This document shows positions 26,534 through 35,887 of a stretch of DNA of 64,000 nucleotides, piece by piece. Every line of letters begins with the position of its first letter. Within the stretch, counting starts at the first letter, position 1. This DNA is from Sandaracinaceae bacterium (GTDB lineage: Bacteria; Myxococcota_A; Polyangia; Polyangiales; Houyiibacteriaceae). The translations under genes and the position numbers were made by a program. The notes beneath the pieces were generated by a model. The model did not search any database. It was not told the origin of the DNA and saw only the letters and a program-made list of their open reading frames with translations. The stretch is from the NCBI GenBank assembly GCA_016706685.1, contig JADJJE010000018.1:131153-195152 (forward strand), written 5' to 3'.

Positions 26534-27235
26534 ATGGAAATCCCGAGCCTCCTTCGCACCTCCCTCGCCGCCTTGCTCACCCTCGCGCCAGGCTGTGCGT
26601 CTTCCACTGCGCCCGGGTCCACGTGCCCCGAGCCCGCTGCCAGCGGCGCGCCCATGCTGCGCGGCACCTACGTCATCACGCGCATCTCCGGGGCCGACGG
26701 CCGCATGCTGACCGCCGACGAGATGCACCGCAACCTCGGGGTCGAGGGCTCGCGCCTGGCCCTCACGTTCGAAGCCGGCAACGTGGGCGTGGAGCTCATC
26801 CTCATCGCCGAGGTGGACGCCCAAGTCTCCGCGACGGCGTCGCATCGTTTCTTCGTGGCGTCCACCTGCTCGGCGAGCATGGCGGCCGTGTGGAGCAGCT
26901 CGGGCTTCGTGCTGCCGAGCGACCTGCGCGCCGTCGGTACGGCCTCCGCCATCCTCGTCGACCGTTCCGTCGAGGACGACGGAAGTCGGACCACGCAGAC
27001 GGAGTCGGAGCGCGAGCGCTGCTCCGCCAGCCTGGACGCGGACACCTTCACCATTGCGGAGCAAGGGGCACCGGACGAGGATGGACGCCCGAGCACGGTG
27101 GTGCTGCGCTACGGCGAGAACCAGGGCTCCATGATGGAGCTCGAGGCCACTCTCTCGCTGGAGGAGCTCGACCTCGTGGACTTCGCCGTCGAGACGGCCG
27201 CGGACGAAGACGCCGCGTCAGCGGCACCGAACTGA
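26534..27235 (+). CDS. Hypothetical lipoprotein
   Basis: A 233-residue protein beginning with a signal peptide (MEIPSLLRTSLAALLTLAPG followed by Cys). The mature part has a beta-rich lipocalin-like pattern (GTYVITRISGADGRMLTADE, then alternating strands) and ends with an acidic stretch EETAADEDAA-like in composition. No recognised family. Divergent from the MopE gene over 100 bp. A long upstream in-frame extension is antisense to the MopE gene and was rejected. Confidence 0.6.
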   Translation: MEIPSLLRTSLAALLTLAPGCASSTAPGSTCPEPAASGAPMLRGTYVITRISGADGRMLTADEMHRNLGVEGSRLALTFEAGNVGVELILIAEVDAQVSATASHRFFVASTCSASMAAVWSSSGFVLPSDLRAVGTASAILVDRSVEDDGSRTTQTESERERCSASLDADTFTIAEQGAPDEDGRPSTVVLRYGENQGSMMELEATLSLEELDLVDFAVETAADEDAASAAPN

Positions 27236-27413
27236 GACTCCTGCTGTCGGCGATGCGCGCCATGGGGCGGGGCGCCACCTATGCGTACGGATGGCGGCCG
27301 GGCGGCGTTCGGTCAGCGGCGTGATATCGTCCGCTCGCTGGAGCCGGAGTTCCCGCGCCAGAGACGTCTCGTTGACTTGCAGGCCGACCCCCCCCTCCGT
27401 AAAGCACTGAGCC

Positions 27414-29045
27414 ATGATGTCTGACGAACTCGACCACAAAGGGCTCCTGGAGCTCGATCCCCTCGGGGGCGAGATTCGTTTCGCTGGCCAGCGCGCCGTC
27501 CTGCTCGACGCGGTCGCCATGGGCGTCCTCCGGAAGTACATGGTCGATCACCTCGGCCTGCCCGCGGCGCGCAGCCTCCTGACTCAGTTCGGGTTTTCCC
27601 ATGGCTGGCGCATGGCGGAGGCCATCGAGAAGGACTTCCGATGGGAGACCCCGCTCGAGTGGCAGCAGGCCGGGCTCCGGGTCGCCGCGCTCCAAGGCCT
27701 GTTCGAGCTCGACGTGGGCGACCCCCTCTCGCGCTCTGGCGCGATGTTGCGCGGCTCGTACGAGGCCGAGCAGCACCTGCTCCACTTCGGCCCGGGCGAG
27801 ACCCCGGCGTGCTGGAGCATCGCCGGTCTGATCAGCGGCTACCTCAGCCGCACGCTGGGCGCCGACATCTTGGTGCTCGAAGACCGTTGCGTAGCCATGG
27901 GCCATGGGAGCTGTCACCTCGTCGGACGCTCGCGGGAGGAGTGGGGCGCAGACCGCGCCGATGAGCTCCAGTACTTCTCGGCAGAGCACCTCGTCTCGTC
28001 GCTCGACGTCACGCTGGGACGGGCGGTGACCACGCTCAAGACGGCCGAGCCGAAGCTGAAGCTTCGTCGCCGAGGGGTCGCCGAGCCAGACACGGTCGTG
28101 GCGCCGCTCTACGTCACCGCGAACAGCCCAGCGATGCGTGCGGTCGTCGACCTCGCGTGCCGTGTCGCCAAGGTCGACTCGACCATTCTCATCACGGGCG
28201 AGAGCGGCGTGGGCAAGGAGCGCGTCGCGCAGCTGGTGCACGAAGAGTCGACACGCGCCGATGGGCCTTTTGTGGCGATCAACTGCGGCGCAGTGACCGA
28301 GAGCTTGCTCGAGAGCGAGCTCTTCGGACACGTGCGCGGCGCGTTCACCGGCGCGACCCAAGACCGGGTGGGGCTCTTCGACGCCGCGAACAAGGGCACG
28401 ATCCTGCTCGACGAGATCGGCGAGATCTCTCCGGGCATGCAGGTGAAGCTCCTCCGCGTGCTCCAGGAGCGCGAGATCCGAAGAGTGGGCGAGAACAAGA
28501 CCCGGCCGATCGACGTGCGGGTGATCGCCGCGACGAACCGAGACCTCGCGGCCGGTGTCGCGGCGGGCACGTTCCGGCAAGACCTCTACTACCGCATCAA
28601 GGTCGTGGAGCTGCACGTCCCTCCGCTCCGCGAGCGCCGAGAGGACATCCTCCCGCTCGCGCGGCTCCTCCTCAGCGAGGCGGCGCTCCGGATGAAGCGG
28701 AACATGGCGCAGCTCTCCCCCGCAGCGGCGGAGCAGCTGCTCGGATACGAGTGGCCCGGGAATGTGCGCGAGCTCGCGAACGTCATGGAGCGCGCGGTGG
28801 CGCTCGCTCGGGGTGTTCGGGTCGAGGACGAGGATCTGCCGGACGAGATCACCCAGGCCACGCCGCCTGCCAAACCGGTGAAGGGCGGGGTCCGACCCCT
28901 CGACATGGTCGAGCAGGAGTACATCCTGGCCGCGCTCGCGGCGAACGACGGGAACCAAACGGCCACGGCGGCGCAGCTGGAGATCGGCTCGGCCACGCTC
29001 TATCGCAAGCTGAAGCGCTATCGCGAGATCGAGGCGGAGAGCTGA
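27414..29045 (+). CDS. Sigma54-dependent transcriptional activator with XylR-N/V4R sensory domain
   Basis: A 543-residue NtrC-family regulator. Residues 20-175 form an XylR N-terminal/V4R ligand domain, with the conserved Cys and Gly pattern ending GHGSCHLVGRSREEWG. The AAA+ domain has Walker A GESGVGKE (262-269), the sigma54-contact loop GAFTGA (309-314), Walker B ILLDEIGE (330-337) and the arginine-finger segment RQDLYYRI. The C-terminus is a Fis-type helix-turn-helix (NQTATAAQLEIGSATLYRKL). XylR/V4R regulators usually bind small aromatic or hydrophobic molecules. No dedicated target operon is visible next to it; the following gene encodes a lipoprotein in the same direction. Confidence 0.93.
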   Translation: MMSDELDHKGLLELDPLGGEIRFAGQRAVLLDAVAMGVLRKYMVDHLGLPAARSLLTQFGFSHGWRMAEAIEKDFRWETPLEWQQAGLRVAALQGLFELDVGDPLSRSGAMLRGSYEAEQHLLHFGPGETPACWSIAGLISGYLSRTLGADILVLEDRCVAMGHGSCHLVGRSREEWGADRADELQYFSAEHLVSSLDVTLGRAVTTLKTAEPKLKLRRRGVAEPDTVVAPLYVTANSPAMRAVVDLACRVAKVDSTILITGESGVGKERVAQLVHEESTRADGPFVAINCGAVTESLLESELFGHVRGAFTGATQDRVGLFDAANKGTILLDEIGEISPGMQVKLLRVLQEREIRRVGENKTRPIDVRVIAATNRDLAAGVAAGTFRQDLYYRIKVVELHVPPLRERREDILPLARLLLSEAALRMKRNMAQLSPAAAEQLLGYEWPGNVRELANVMERAVALARGVRVEDEDLPDEITQATPPAKPVKGGVRPLDMVEQEYILAALAANDGNQTATAAQLEIGSATLYRKLKRYREIEAES

Positions 29046-29188
29046 ACGGGCGCGGCGGCGCGATGGTAGCTCAACCCAGCGGGTGACGCGCATTTCCAAT
29101 CGACGCCGTACGGACCGAGAGCGTGTCGCGCTTGCCGCCGAGCGTTTGCGGCTGGTTCCGGCGGAGGTTCTGCCGCAAGCTATCGAGT

Positions 29189-31774
29189 ATGAGTGCGAGG
29201 CGGGCTCGGTGCGTGTTCACGGCTGCAATGGCGCTCGCCACGAGTTCAGCGTGCGGCGGGCCCGTCCCATCAGAAAGTGCCTCGGTCACTGCAGCCACTG
29301 AGACACCCGTGCAGCAGGGCCCTGGTCCACTGGGCGTCGTCGTGCAGCGGCTCGGAGTCCTAAGCGGGGAGCGCAGCGCGGCGAGGGCGTCCGGCCATGG
29401 CCATGACACGGAGCGGCTCCTGTTCGGGCCGATTCGTGTCCTACGCGCGAATGGACGCGTGGAGGTAACCGAGTACCCCGCCTGGTCGCCGATCGTCGAG
29501 GCGCTGCGCTGCGGGGCGCACTTCGTCTACCAACTCGACGACTCCAGCCTTGCCGTCAGCGATTCGTTCACCGGGCCGCTGAGGCTGTTGCTGCCCGCGC
29601 AGGGGTCGGTGACGGGGCTCGCGGGCACCACCGATCAGCACGCGATTCTGCATGACGTCTCGGAGCAGCGTATCCGAGCGGTCCGGTGCACAGATGGCGA
29701 AGTCACGGAGGTCCCAGCGCCACACGACGCCCCCATCAGCGACGTCGTATGGGCCACAGGTCACGGGATCCTCGTCCGGGCTGTCGGAGGTCGGCTGTTT
29801 CGAGTGGGCGCAGCCTCGCCCGTCGCACTCGCGCCGTTCTCTACTCCGAACGGTCTCGCCACCGACCTCCGCGGCTACCAGGGGTCAGCCACGCTGCGCC
29901 ACTACGACGAGCGAGAGGTCTCGGTGGGCCAGCGGCCCACCGAGACCGACACGACGCTGCCGAGCCTCGCTTCGTTGCTCTGGAATGAGCGCCCATCCTG
30001 GCTCCTGTCGGGCAGGCGCGGGGCACTTCAGGCCCATGTCCCGCTGGGCAACGATGCGATCCTGGATGTCCACCTTGGTCACGTTGTGCATCACGGTGGT
30101 CGGACAGATGAGCTGATCCGCCCTGAAGACTGCGACTACGGAAGTGATGGCGCGCGCTATGACGGTGGTGCGGCTGTCATCTGTCGCCATGGAGCCTACT
30201 TCGTGGACCCAGCGGCTCGAGTCAGCGTACTCGAGGCTGGGAGGGAGACGCGCTTCGACCCGATTGGGCCCTGGCGCCTGGACGAACTTGGTGGCGGCGC
30301 GCGGCTGACCCATCGCGTCACGAACGAGCAACGAGCGCTCGTGCTTGCCTCGGGATACCAGCTCTTCGCAGTACGGGGGAGCCACGTCCTCGCGTCCAGC
30401 AGCCATCCCGACTACGAGGCCGTGTGGCACTGGATCGACGAACGCAGCGACGTCTCACCGCTGCGTAGTGGCGACGACGCGCTCGACCTCCACGGCGTGA
30501 GCGACGACGGAGTGGCGTACGGACAGCTCATGCGCGCAGGCGAGTGGCTCCAGGAGCACACGACGAGCCAGCCGCGCTTCGCGTACTCGACGCGCCCAGG
30601 CGAACTGGTTGGCGTGTCGCTTCCGCGAGGAGCCAATCGATTTGGTGTCATCAACGCGCAGCTCGCGATCGCTGTCGAGGTGGGCGACACGCTGCGGGTC
30701 TGGGCGTCCTCGGACTTCGGGGGCGTCTGGGCGCCGGTCGCCGTTCCGGCCGGCGCGCCGCGCGTTCGCTCGGTGCTGGACTGCTACGGCGATGGCTGCC
30801 GGATCGGGGCGCTCTTCGTGGGCCGGCTGCCGCGCTGGGAGACGCCTGCGACCAGCATTCCCCTCGTGCCGAGCTACCCGCGGTACCCCGCGCAAGAGGA
30901 GCTGGCGGCTTGGTCGTGCGTTGGCGATTTGGCTCAGGACGATTGGCGGCTGGTGGTGGCGCACGCGGACCAAGAGACCATGAGGAGCGTGGGCAACTAC
31001 CTGCGCGTCAGCCCCAACACTCGAATGAACGTGTCGTTGCGGGACGATCGTCTGAGTCTAGCGTTCACGGCGCAGGAACTCGCGGGGACCGTGTCGTGGT
31101 CGACTGGATCCGGGTTCTCCCTCCAACAAGAGACTCGCGAGTATCTCGAACCGATCGCGGTCACCGCCGACACGGCCGTCATCAAGTGGTGCGTTCGCGC
31201 CACAGACTACGAACCCTTCTCGTGCACCTTGTGGACGGCGCGGCCCGGCGCCAGGCCCGCACAGCTCGAGTGGCCACCGCACCTGATGCCGCTCACGGCA
31301 GCGCTGCGCGGTCCTGACGTGCACGTCCTCGGTCTGAACCGCGCGCCACAGCTGGTGGAGCACCACGTCTTCACGCGTGGCCAGCACACGCTCCGGCGGG
31401 TCTTTGGCCACCGGGAGGCGACAGGCTTGGCACTTGTCGATGGGGGCATCCGTGTTCAGGCCGCGTCTCCCCACCACGGGCGCAGCATTTTCGTCGAGGG
31501 GGCGGACGACCTCTTCACGCGGATCGAGCTACCCGCGACCGTCGTGGCGTGCGAGCGGGGTGCGAACGGCCCTGTTCACTACATCGCCTGGCCTCGTAGC
31601 GAGTTCAGTCACGTATGGCTCCGCGCCACCCCTGCTGGGGTCTGCCTGGAGGCGGCCCGGACGAACGGCGTCGTTGTCCGTGGCGACGGTGCCGGTGGTC
31701 TCGCGGGGACGGCCATGATCGACTCAGCTCCCGTCGCTTGCCGACTTCTCGCGGCTGGTCGCGACGACCCCTGA
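29189..31774 (+). CDS. Large lipoprotein, beta-propeller-like, function unknown
   Basis: An 861-residue exported protein. ATG 29189 gives a signal peptide whose lipobox TSSAC lies about 23 residues in; an upstream in-frame ATG at 29123 would bury the signal. The mature part is rich in short strands and repeats of about 40-50 residues with G-x-(L/V)-(V/L)-x-A patterns (for example WATGHGILVRAVGGRLFRVG), as in beta-propeller or WD-like proteins. Several scattered Cys may form disulphides. No catalytic motif recognised. One of four genes for lineage-specific envelope proteins between 29 and 36 kb. Confidence 0.6.
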   Translation: MSARRARCVFTAAMALATSSACGGPVPSESASVTAATETPVQQGPGPLGVVVQRLGVLSGERSAARASGHGHDTERLLFGPIRVLRANGRVEVTEYPAWSPIVEALRCGAHFVYQLDDSSLAVSDSFTGPLRLLLPAQGSVTGLAGTTDQHAILHDVSEQRIRAVRCTDGEVTEVPAPHDAPISDVVWATGHGILVRAVGGRLFRVGAASPVALAPFSTPNGLATDLRGYQGSATLRHYDEREVSVGQRPTETDTTLPSLASLLWNERPSWLLSGRRGALQAHVPLGNDAILDVHLGHVVHHGGRTDELIRPEDCDYGSDGARYDGGAAVICRHGAYFVDPAARVSVLEAGRETRFDPIGPWRLDELGGGARLTHRVTNEQRALVLASGYQLFAVRGSHVLASSSHPDYEAVWHWIDERSDVSPLRSGDDALDLHGVSDDGVAYGQLMRAGEWLQEHTTSQPRFAYSTRPGELVGVSLPRGANRFGVINAQLAIAVEVGDTLRVWASSDFGGVWAPVAVPAGAPRVRSVLDCYGDGCRIGALFVGRLPRWETPATSIPLVPSYPRYPAQEELAAWSCVGDLAQDDWRLVVAHADQETMRSVGNYLRVSPNTRMNVSLRDDRLSLAFTAQELAGTVSWSTGSGFSLQQETREYLEPIAVTADTAVIKWCVRATDYEPFSCTLWTARPGARPAQLEWPPHLMPLTAALRGPDVHVLGLNRAPQLVEHHVFTRGQHTLRRVFGHREATGLALVDGGIRVQAASPHHGRSIFVEGADDLFTRIELPATVVACERGANGPVHYIAWPRSEFSHVWLRATPAGVCLEAARTNGVVVRGDGAGGLAGTAMIDSAPVACRLLAAGRDDP

Positions 31775-31810
31775 GGAGCGAGACTCGTGCAGAGCCTCGC
31801 TGACCGGTCG

Positions 31811-32638
31811 TCACGCGATGCCGAACATCTCCCGCACCTTCTCGTCGGCCCTCGGCCGCAGGTAGGTCCGGGACAGCCAGACGAGCCCCGTGTTCAGGAG
31901 CCCCATCGACACCGCTAGTCCGGCCGCGGCCATGGTTGGTTCGTAGTTGATGAGCCCGTAGATGGCCGCAACGGCAATCCAGAACATCTCAAGCAGCATG
32001 CCGACCACCGCCATGGCCATCGTTCCCCCACGCAAGACGGGGTTGCCGAACACCCGCTTGCACGGGACGTCCAGCGCCTGGGCGAAAGCCTGCGCGATGC
32101 TCCCCGCGACGGCCGGCTGCTTCGGCTCCGCGACTACGAAGACCATGTCTCGACACACGACATACACGGGATAGATGGCTGTGCTGCCGTACTCCGTAGT
32201 GGAGATGATCTCGCCGGTGTACACCGCCCGCACATGGTCCACCGGGACGACGTGGCCGTCGAACGCGACGGCGGCGATGCGTGAGGTCTCGCGGTAGCCA
32301 TGCGACGCGCGCTTGCGGTAGTACCGTGCCACGCGGTCACGCACACGGCGCAGCTTGCCACCGTGGACGGCCTGGACGAGGCGGATGTAGCCCGTCGCCC
32401 ACGCCACCGTGAGTGCGGCGAGCGCAGCGAAATGCAGGGACTCCCATCCGCGTGCTTCGTATGCCGCGCCCGCCAGACACACCAGGCCAAGCGTCGCTGC
32501 GTAGAAGAGGTTGAAGCGTAGAGGGCTCCAGGCAGGTCGTACGAGCTGGAAGACGACCTCGTCACCTGTCTGCTCGATTCGGTAGGGGCCCACGCTGCGA
32601 TGACTCACAGCGTGCATCTCTTGATTCCCTCGCTCCAT
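31811..32638 (-). CDS. Hypothetical four-helix membrane protein
   Basis: A protein of up to 275 residues. It has two N-terminal hydrophobic helices (around FYAATLGLVCLAGAAYEA and FAALAALTVAWATGYIRLV), a basic cytosolic loop (GGKLRRVRDRVARYYRKR), a beta-rich segment, and two C-terminal helices (GTMAMAVVGMLLEMFWIAVA and AAAGLAVSMGLLNTGLVWLS). The start may be ATG 32617 instead of 32638: it has GAGGG about 9 nt upstream. The segment between helix pairs resembles PH-like folds, but this is weak. Divergent from the next lipoprotein gene. Confidence 0.55.
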   Translation of the reverse strand: MERGNQEMHAVSHRSVGPYRIEQTGDEVVFQLVRPAWSPLRFNLFYAATLGLVCLAGAAYEARGWESLHFAALAALTVAWATGYIRLVQAVHGGKLRRVRDRVARYYRKRASHGYRETSRIAAVAFDGHVVPVDHVRAVYTGEIISTTEYGSTAIYPVYVVCRDMVFVVAEPKQPAVAGSIAQAFAQALDVPCKRVFGNPVLRGGTMAMAVVGMLLEMFWIAVAAIYGLINYEPTMAAAGLAVSMGLLNTGLVWLSRTYLRPRADEKVREMFGIA

Positions 32639-32749
32639 GCGGCGAGCCTACCACCGCCGGAGCGCTCGCGCGGCTGGTGGTGGACATTCACGCTCGGTTG
32701 GCGTACCTGGGCGCGGAGGGAGCGGGCAAGCGCCCGCCAAGGAGCTGCT

Positions 32750-34042
32750 ATGACCGCTACGATCAAGCCCGCGTCCTCCGTTGTCCGAGAGACCGTTTGT
32801 GCAACCACGCTGCTCATGGCGCTCGTCGCGGGATGTGGCCCTGGGAGCGCAGCCACAACGCCCGCGGGCCGCGGGGAGGGCACAGCTGGCGGAGAGGGCA
32901 TGGCTCCGAGCGCGCATGCCACGCAGACCAACGCCGAACCCGCTGAGACACCGCCCGACGCAGGTGCGACAGCCGTAAGCGATGGCCTAGCGCCCAGCCT
33001 GGACGACGAGACCCCTGCTGGCCCACCCCCTTCCACCGGGCCGCTAGACAACCTCGCAGCGCGCCTGGCGTATTCCAACACGATCCAGCTGCGCCGCGTC
33101 CAACGCTCCGTGCTGAAGGCTCTAGGCGACCGAACCATGGTTGAGATGGTCGCGTTCAGTGGCGCCGGGGAGACCGTCGTGTGTCTCCGCATCGACGTGG
33201 AACAAGCGTCCTGCTGGCGGGCACCGCTGGCCGCCGCCTGGATGGGCAACCCCAGCGTGACGCACAGTGGCGGCACCATCGACATCACCTTCGTGGGCTT
33301 TCGCTCACTGCGGTTCGAGTTTAGCGACTGCTGCATCAGGACCATGCTGAGTCACACGGACACGGTCGTGCGCTTCGACGAGTTCGTTCCCACAGCGGCT
33401 CCGGCAACGCTCGATGACTTCAGCTCGCTGACCGTGCTCGGCGCGGGTCGTCGTCTGCTCCTCTCTCATGATGGCCGCGTCGTGTTTTGCTCCCGCCGCG
33501 CGGGCGTGTTCACCTGCGCCGCACCGGTCGCGCTGGTCGCGCTCGCGGACTCCGCCCACTACTTGGTGGAGTTCACCCACGAAATGGGCGACCTGTTTGC
33601 CGTGGGGGTCGCGTGGGAGCTCCCCTTGGAAGGCGGCGAGACGATCGAGTTCCTGCGCTTGGGGCCCAACGGGTTTCAAGAGCTTGCGGTAGTGCTGGTT
33701 GCTTTCGAGCGGTACTCCGAGCGCACGGCCGACCGCCCAGACGTGGAGGTCCTGTCGGTGCAGGCGTTCGGCGTCGAGGCGCGCCGCCTGAGCTGCATCC
33801 ACGTGCCGACGCCAGTCATCGAGCGCCGACTCGAACCCCGTGACGGGCGCGCTCGCACACTGAGCCCACCGCGCTTGGCACGCGCACCCAACACCGTCCC
33901 TCTCGCGGGCGTCGACCCATTAGCGGTCAATCTGCGAGGCGCGTGGGAGCTGGTCCCAACGGGAGGTCTCAGGCGTATCGCCCGTTGCGAGTACGATGAG
34001 GAGGAGATGGCGGACCTCGAGGACGACGAGTTCGACGAGTAG
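32750..34042 (+). CDS. Hypothetical lipoprotein with acidic C-terminus
   Basis: A 430-residue exported protein. AAGGAG at 32739-32744, 5 nt before ATG 32750, fixes the start; the signal peptide ends in lipobox LVAGC. A Thr/Ala/Gly-rich linker of about 90 residues follows, then a folded domain with several Cys (CLRIDVEQASCW, DCCIRTM, CSRRAGVFTC), and a very acidic tail (YDEEEMADLEDDEFDE). No known family. Its composition and layout match the other lineage-specific lipoproteins nearby. Confidence 0.6.
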   Translation: MTATIKPASSVVRETVCATTLLMALVAGCGPGSAATTPAGRGEGTAGGEGMAPSAHATQTNAEPAETPPDAGATAVSDGLAPSLDDETPAGPPPSTGPLDNLAARLAYSNTIQLRRVQRSVLKALGDRTMVEMVAFSGAGETVVCLRIDVEQASCWRAPLAAAWMGNPSVTHSGGTIDITFVGFRSLRFEFSDCCIRTMLSHTDTVVRFDEFVPTAAPATLDDFSSLTVLGAGRRLLLSHDGRVVFCSRRAGVFTCAAPVALVALADSAHYLVEFTHEMGDLFAVGVAWELPLEGGETIEFLRLGPNGFQELAVVLVAFERYSERTADRPDVEVLSVQAFGVEARRLSCIHVPTPVIERRLEPRDGRARTLSPPRLARAPNTVPLAGVDPLAVNLRGAWELVPTGGLRRIARCEYDEEEMADLEDDEFDE

Positions 34043-34276
34043 CCGTCGCTCAGCGTCGTCTCGGGTGCGTGCGGTGGCGGTCGCTCCGGTCACGCCTCTG
34101 GACTAGGCGGGTCACCGTGACATGGTCGGTTCCACGTCCGACGCATCGGTGCTGCTGCACCCATGCACCCCAAACATCCCCAGAACCAAGAGCACAATTC
34201 GGGGCCGAACCTGCCGCCTGCGCGCGCACTTGTCGATGGGTGCGCGGAGACGAAGTGGCCGTCCAATCATGAAGCA

Positions 34277-34960
34277 CTACATGTAGACCGCTGCCGGCAC
34301 CAACCACGGACCGTTGTCCGCCAACAGAAAGGGCAGGACTTGACCCTCCTCCAAGTGGCCCTTGGGCAGCCTCCGCGAGTCCACCATCGTGACGGACCAA
34401 CGCAGGCGCGTACCGGTGTAGAGGGAGTCCGGTAGCGGCTCGTTGATGAAGTGCGAGCGCTCATCGTGCATCTTCTGGACGAGCGGCAGCAGCGTTGGGT
34501 CGGTCGTCCCCTGCGCGCGGAGCTGCTTGAGCCTCGCGCTTGCCTCCAACACGAGCGCGGCGTTGGCCACCTGCGGGTCGGTTGGATCGATGTACACCAC
34601 GATGGTGGGCAGCACGTCTCCGGGTCCAGGTTCGTAGAGACGACGGTTGGCCTGCACGATGGCTCCGAGCGTGAGAGGCATCTCCGAGTAGCGTTTTCGT
34701 GCCCGGGCCAGTGCGCTTGGCTTGGCGACCAACTGGGCCAGCTTGCCGAGCACCATCAGCCCGAGCCCGATAGCGATGAATGACCATGGGGTGACCCCGA
34801 ACAAGGCGAGCCCCCCACACACCATAGTGACGAAGCCACCGGCCATGATGGCGAGACACCCGCCCTCGTAGAGCTTCCCTTCTGGCTTGATGGCGGTGTT
34901 CAGTTCGGGCGGCAGTGCGCGCGGCACCTGCGCAAGAGTCGCTAGCTTGTCCGGGTTCAT
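34277..34960 (-). CDS. Hypothetical membrane protein
   Basis: A 227-residue protein with two adjacent hydrophobic helices (LAIMAGGFVTMVCGGLALFG and TPWSFIAIGLGLMVLGKLA) followed by a soluble domain with the segments LPTIVVYIDPTDPQVANAAL and RWSVTMVDSRRLPKGHLEEG. The soluble part ends in a short strand pattern WLVPAAVYM. ATG 34960 has GGGAG 5-9 nt upstream and is preferred to starts at 34981 or 35056. Same strand as the next gene upstream (35069-35725), gap 108 nt. Not recognised. Confidence 0.5.
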   Translation of the reverse strand: MNPDKLATLAQVPRALPPELNTAIKPEGKLYEGGCLAIMAGGFVTMVCGGLALFGVTPWSFIAIGLGLMVLGKLAQLVAKPSALARARKRYSEMPLTLGAIVQANRRLYEPGPGDVLPTIVVYIDPTDPQVANAALVLEASARLKQLRAQGTTDPTLLPLVQKMHDERSHFINEPLPDSLYTGTRLRWSVTMVDSRRLPKGHLEEGQVLPFLLADNGPWLVPAAVYM

Positions 34961-35068
34961 TCGCTCTCCCTCACCTTTCATCGCGCTTCGTCCAAGAGCC
35001 GCGATCGTTTGCGCCTGGTTTGTGGCCGAGGTCCAGCCCCACGCTAACGCAATCAAGCGCGACGCGGG

Positions 35069-35725
35069 CTACTCGCCTGGCACGGGGAGCGCTGTGGTCG
35101 GCGATGAACGCTCGAGCCGATGAACGATCGGTGGGTTACGCAGGCGCCGCGCCACCATGGCTGCGCTCCCGACCACGACCAAGAGTGTCAGGCCGATGAT
35201 GCCAAGAGGGCCGAGCGTGTTCGCAATCATACCGACGAACGCCGCCCTCGCGGCACCACGACCGCCACCTCCCGTGACCACGGCACCGAGCTGGGACCAG
35301 AGAACGGCGCCCAGGAACAGGGCTGTCGCCGCCGCAATCATGGGCTCCTTCACGCTCTCGAAACTGGTCTGCTGCCGTGTAGTCGTCCGCATGGAGGAGA
35401 GCCGGGCCACCGTGTCGGTCAGCTGCACGCAGTCACTCGCCGAACTCGCCTCGAACTTGCCGCCGTAGGACCCGTGCCCCGCGACCTCATAGCGCCAGCT
35501 CAACTGCCGCGGAGGCGAGTAGTCGAGCCAGACAAGGCTCTCCCAGGGGATGCGGCCCGCGATCTCCGGGATGCTCGTTGGGTCGTCACCTCGCTCGAGT
35601 CGCTGGTGGATGGTCACCACCACGTCGCTCGTGTGGTTTACGGCGCTCAGCCCAGCTTCGTTCACGTGGACCAGCTGCGACTTGTTGCCATCCAGACTCA
35701 CCCAACACCCCTCCGTACTGCGCAT
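35069..35725 (-). CDS. Hypothetical membrane protein
   Basis: A 218-residue protein whose start at 35725 is supported by AGGAGG 7 nt upstream. The N-terminal 120 residues are soluble and strand-rich (SAVNHTSDVVVTIHQRLERG; WESLVWLDYSPPRQLSWRYE). Two hydrophobic helices follow (MIAAATALFLGAVLWSQLGA and IIGLTLLVVVGSAAMVARR), joined by a Gly-rich loop. Not recognised. It lies in a set of small envelope-protein genes and could share a transcript with the gene at 34277-34960. Confidence 0.5.
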   Translation of the reverse strand: MRSTEGCWVSLDGNKSQLVHVNEAGLSAVNHTSDVVVTIHQRLERGDDPTSIPEIAGRIPWESLVWLDYSPPRQLSWRYEVAGHGSYGGKFEASSASDCVQLTDTVARLSSMRTTTRQQTSFESVKEPMIAAATALFLGAVLWSQLGAVVTGGGGRGAARAAFVGMIANTLGPLGIIGLTLLVVVGSAAMVARRLRNPPIVHRLERSSPTTALPVPGE

Positions 35726-35887
35726 CGCCAGACCTCCTAGTGGGCGCGATGCTAGCCAGCTGCGCCCAAGGGGTCAACACCGCAGAGGGCCATGGCGTCG
35801 CCTTTCGAGTGCAACGCCACGGGCAACGCTGCGTCATGGCCGACTCCGTTTCATGGTCGAGCATCCAGAGCGCGGTGGGAGTGCAAA

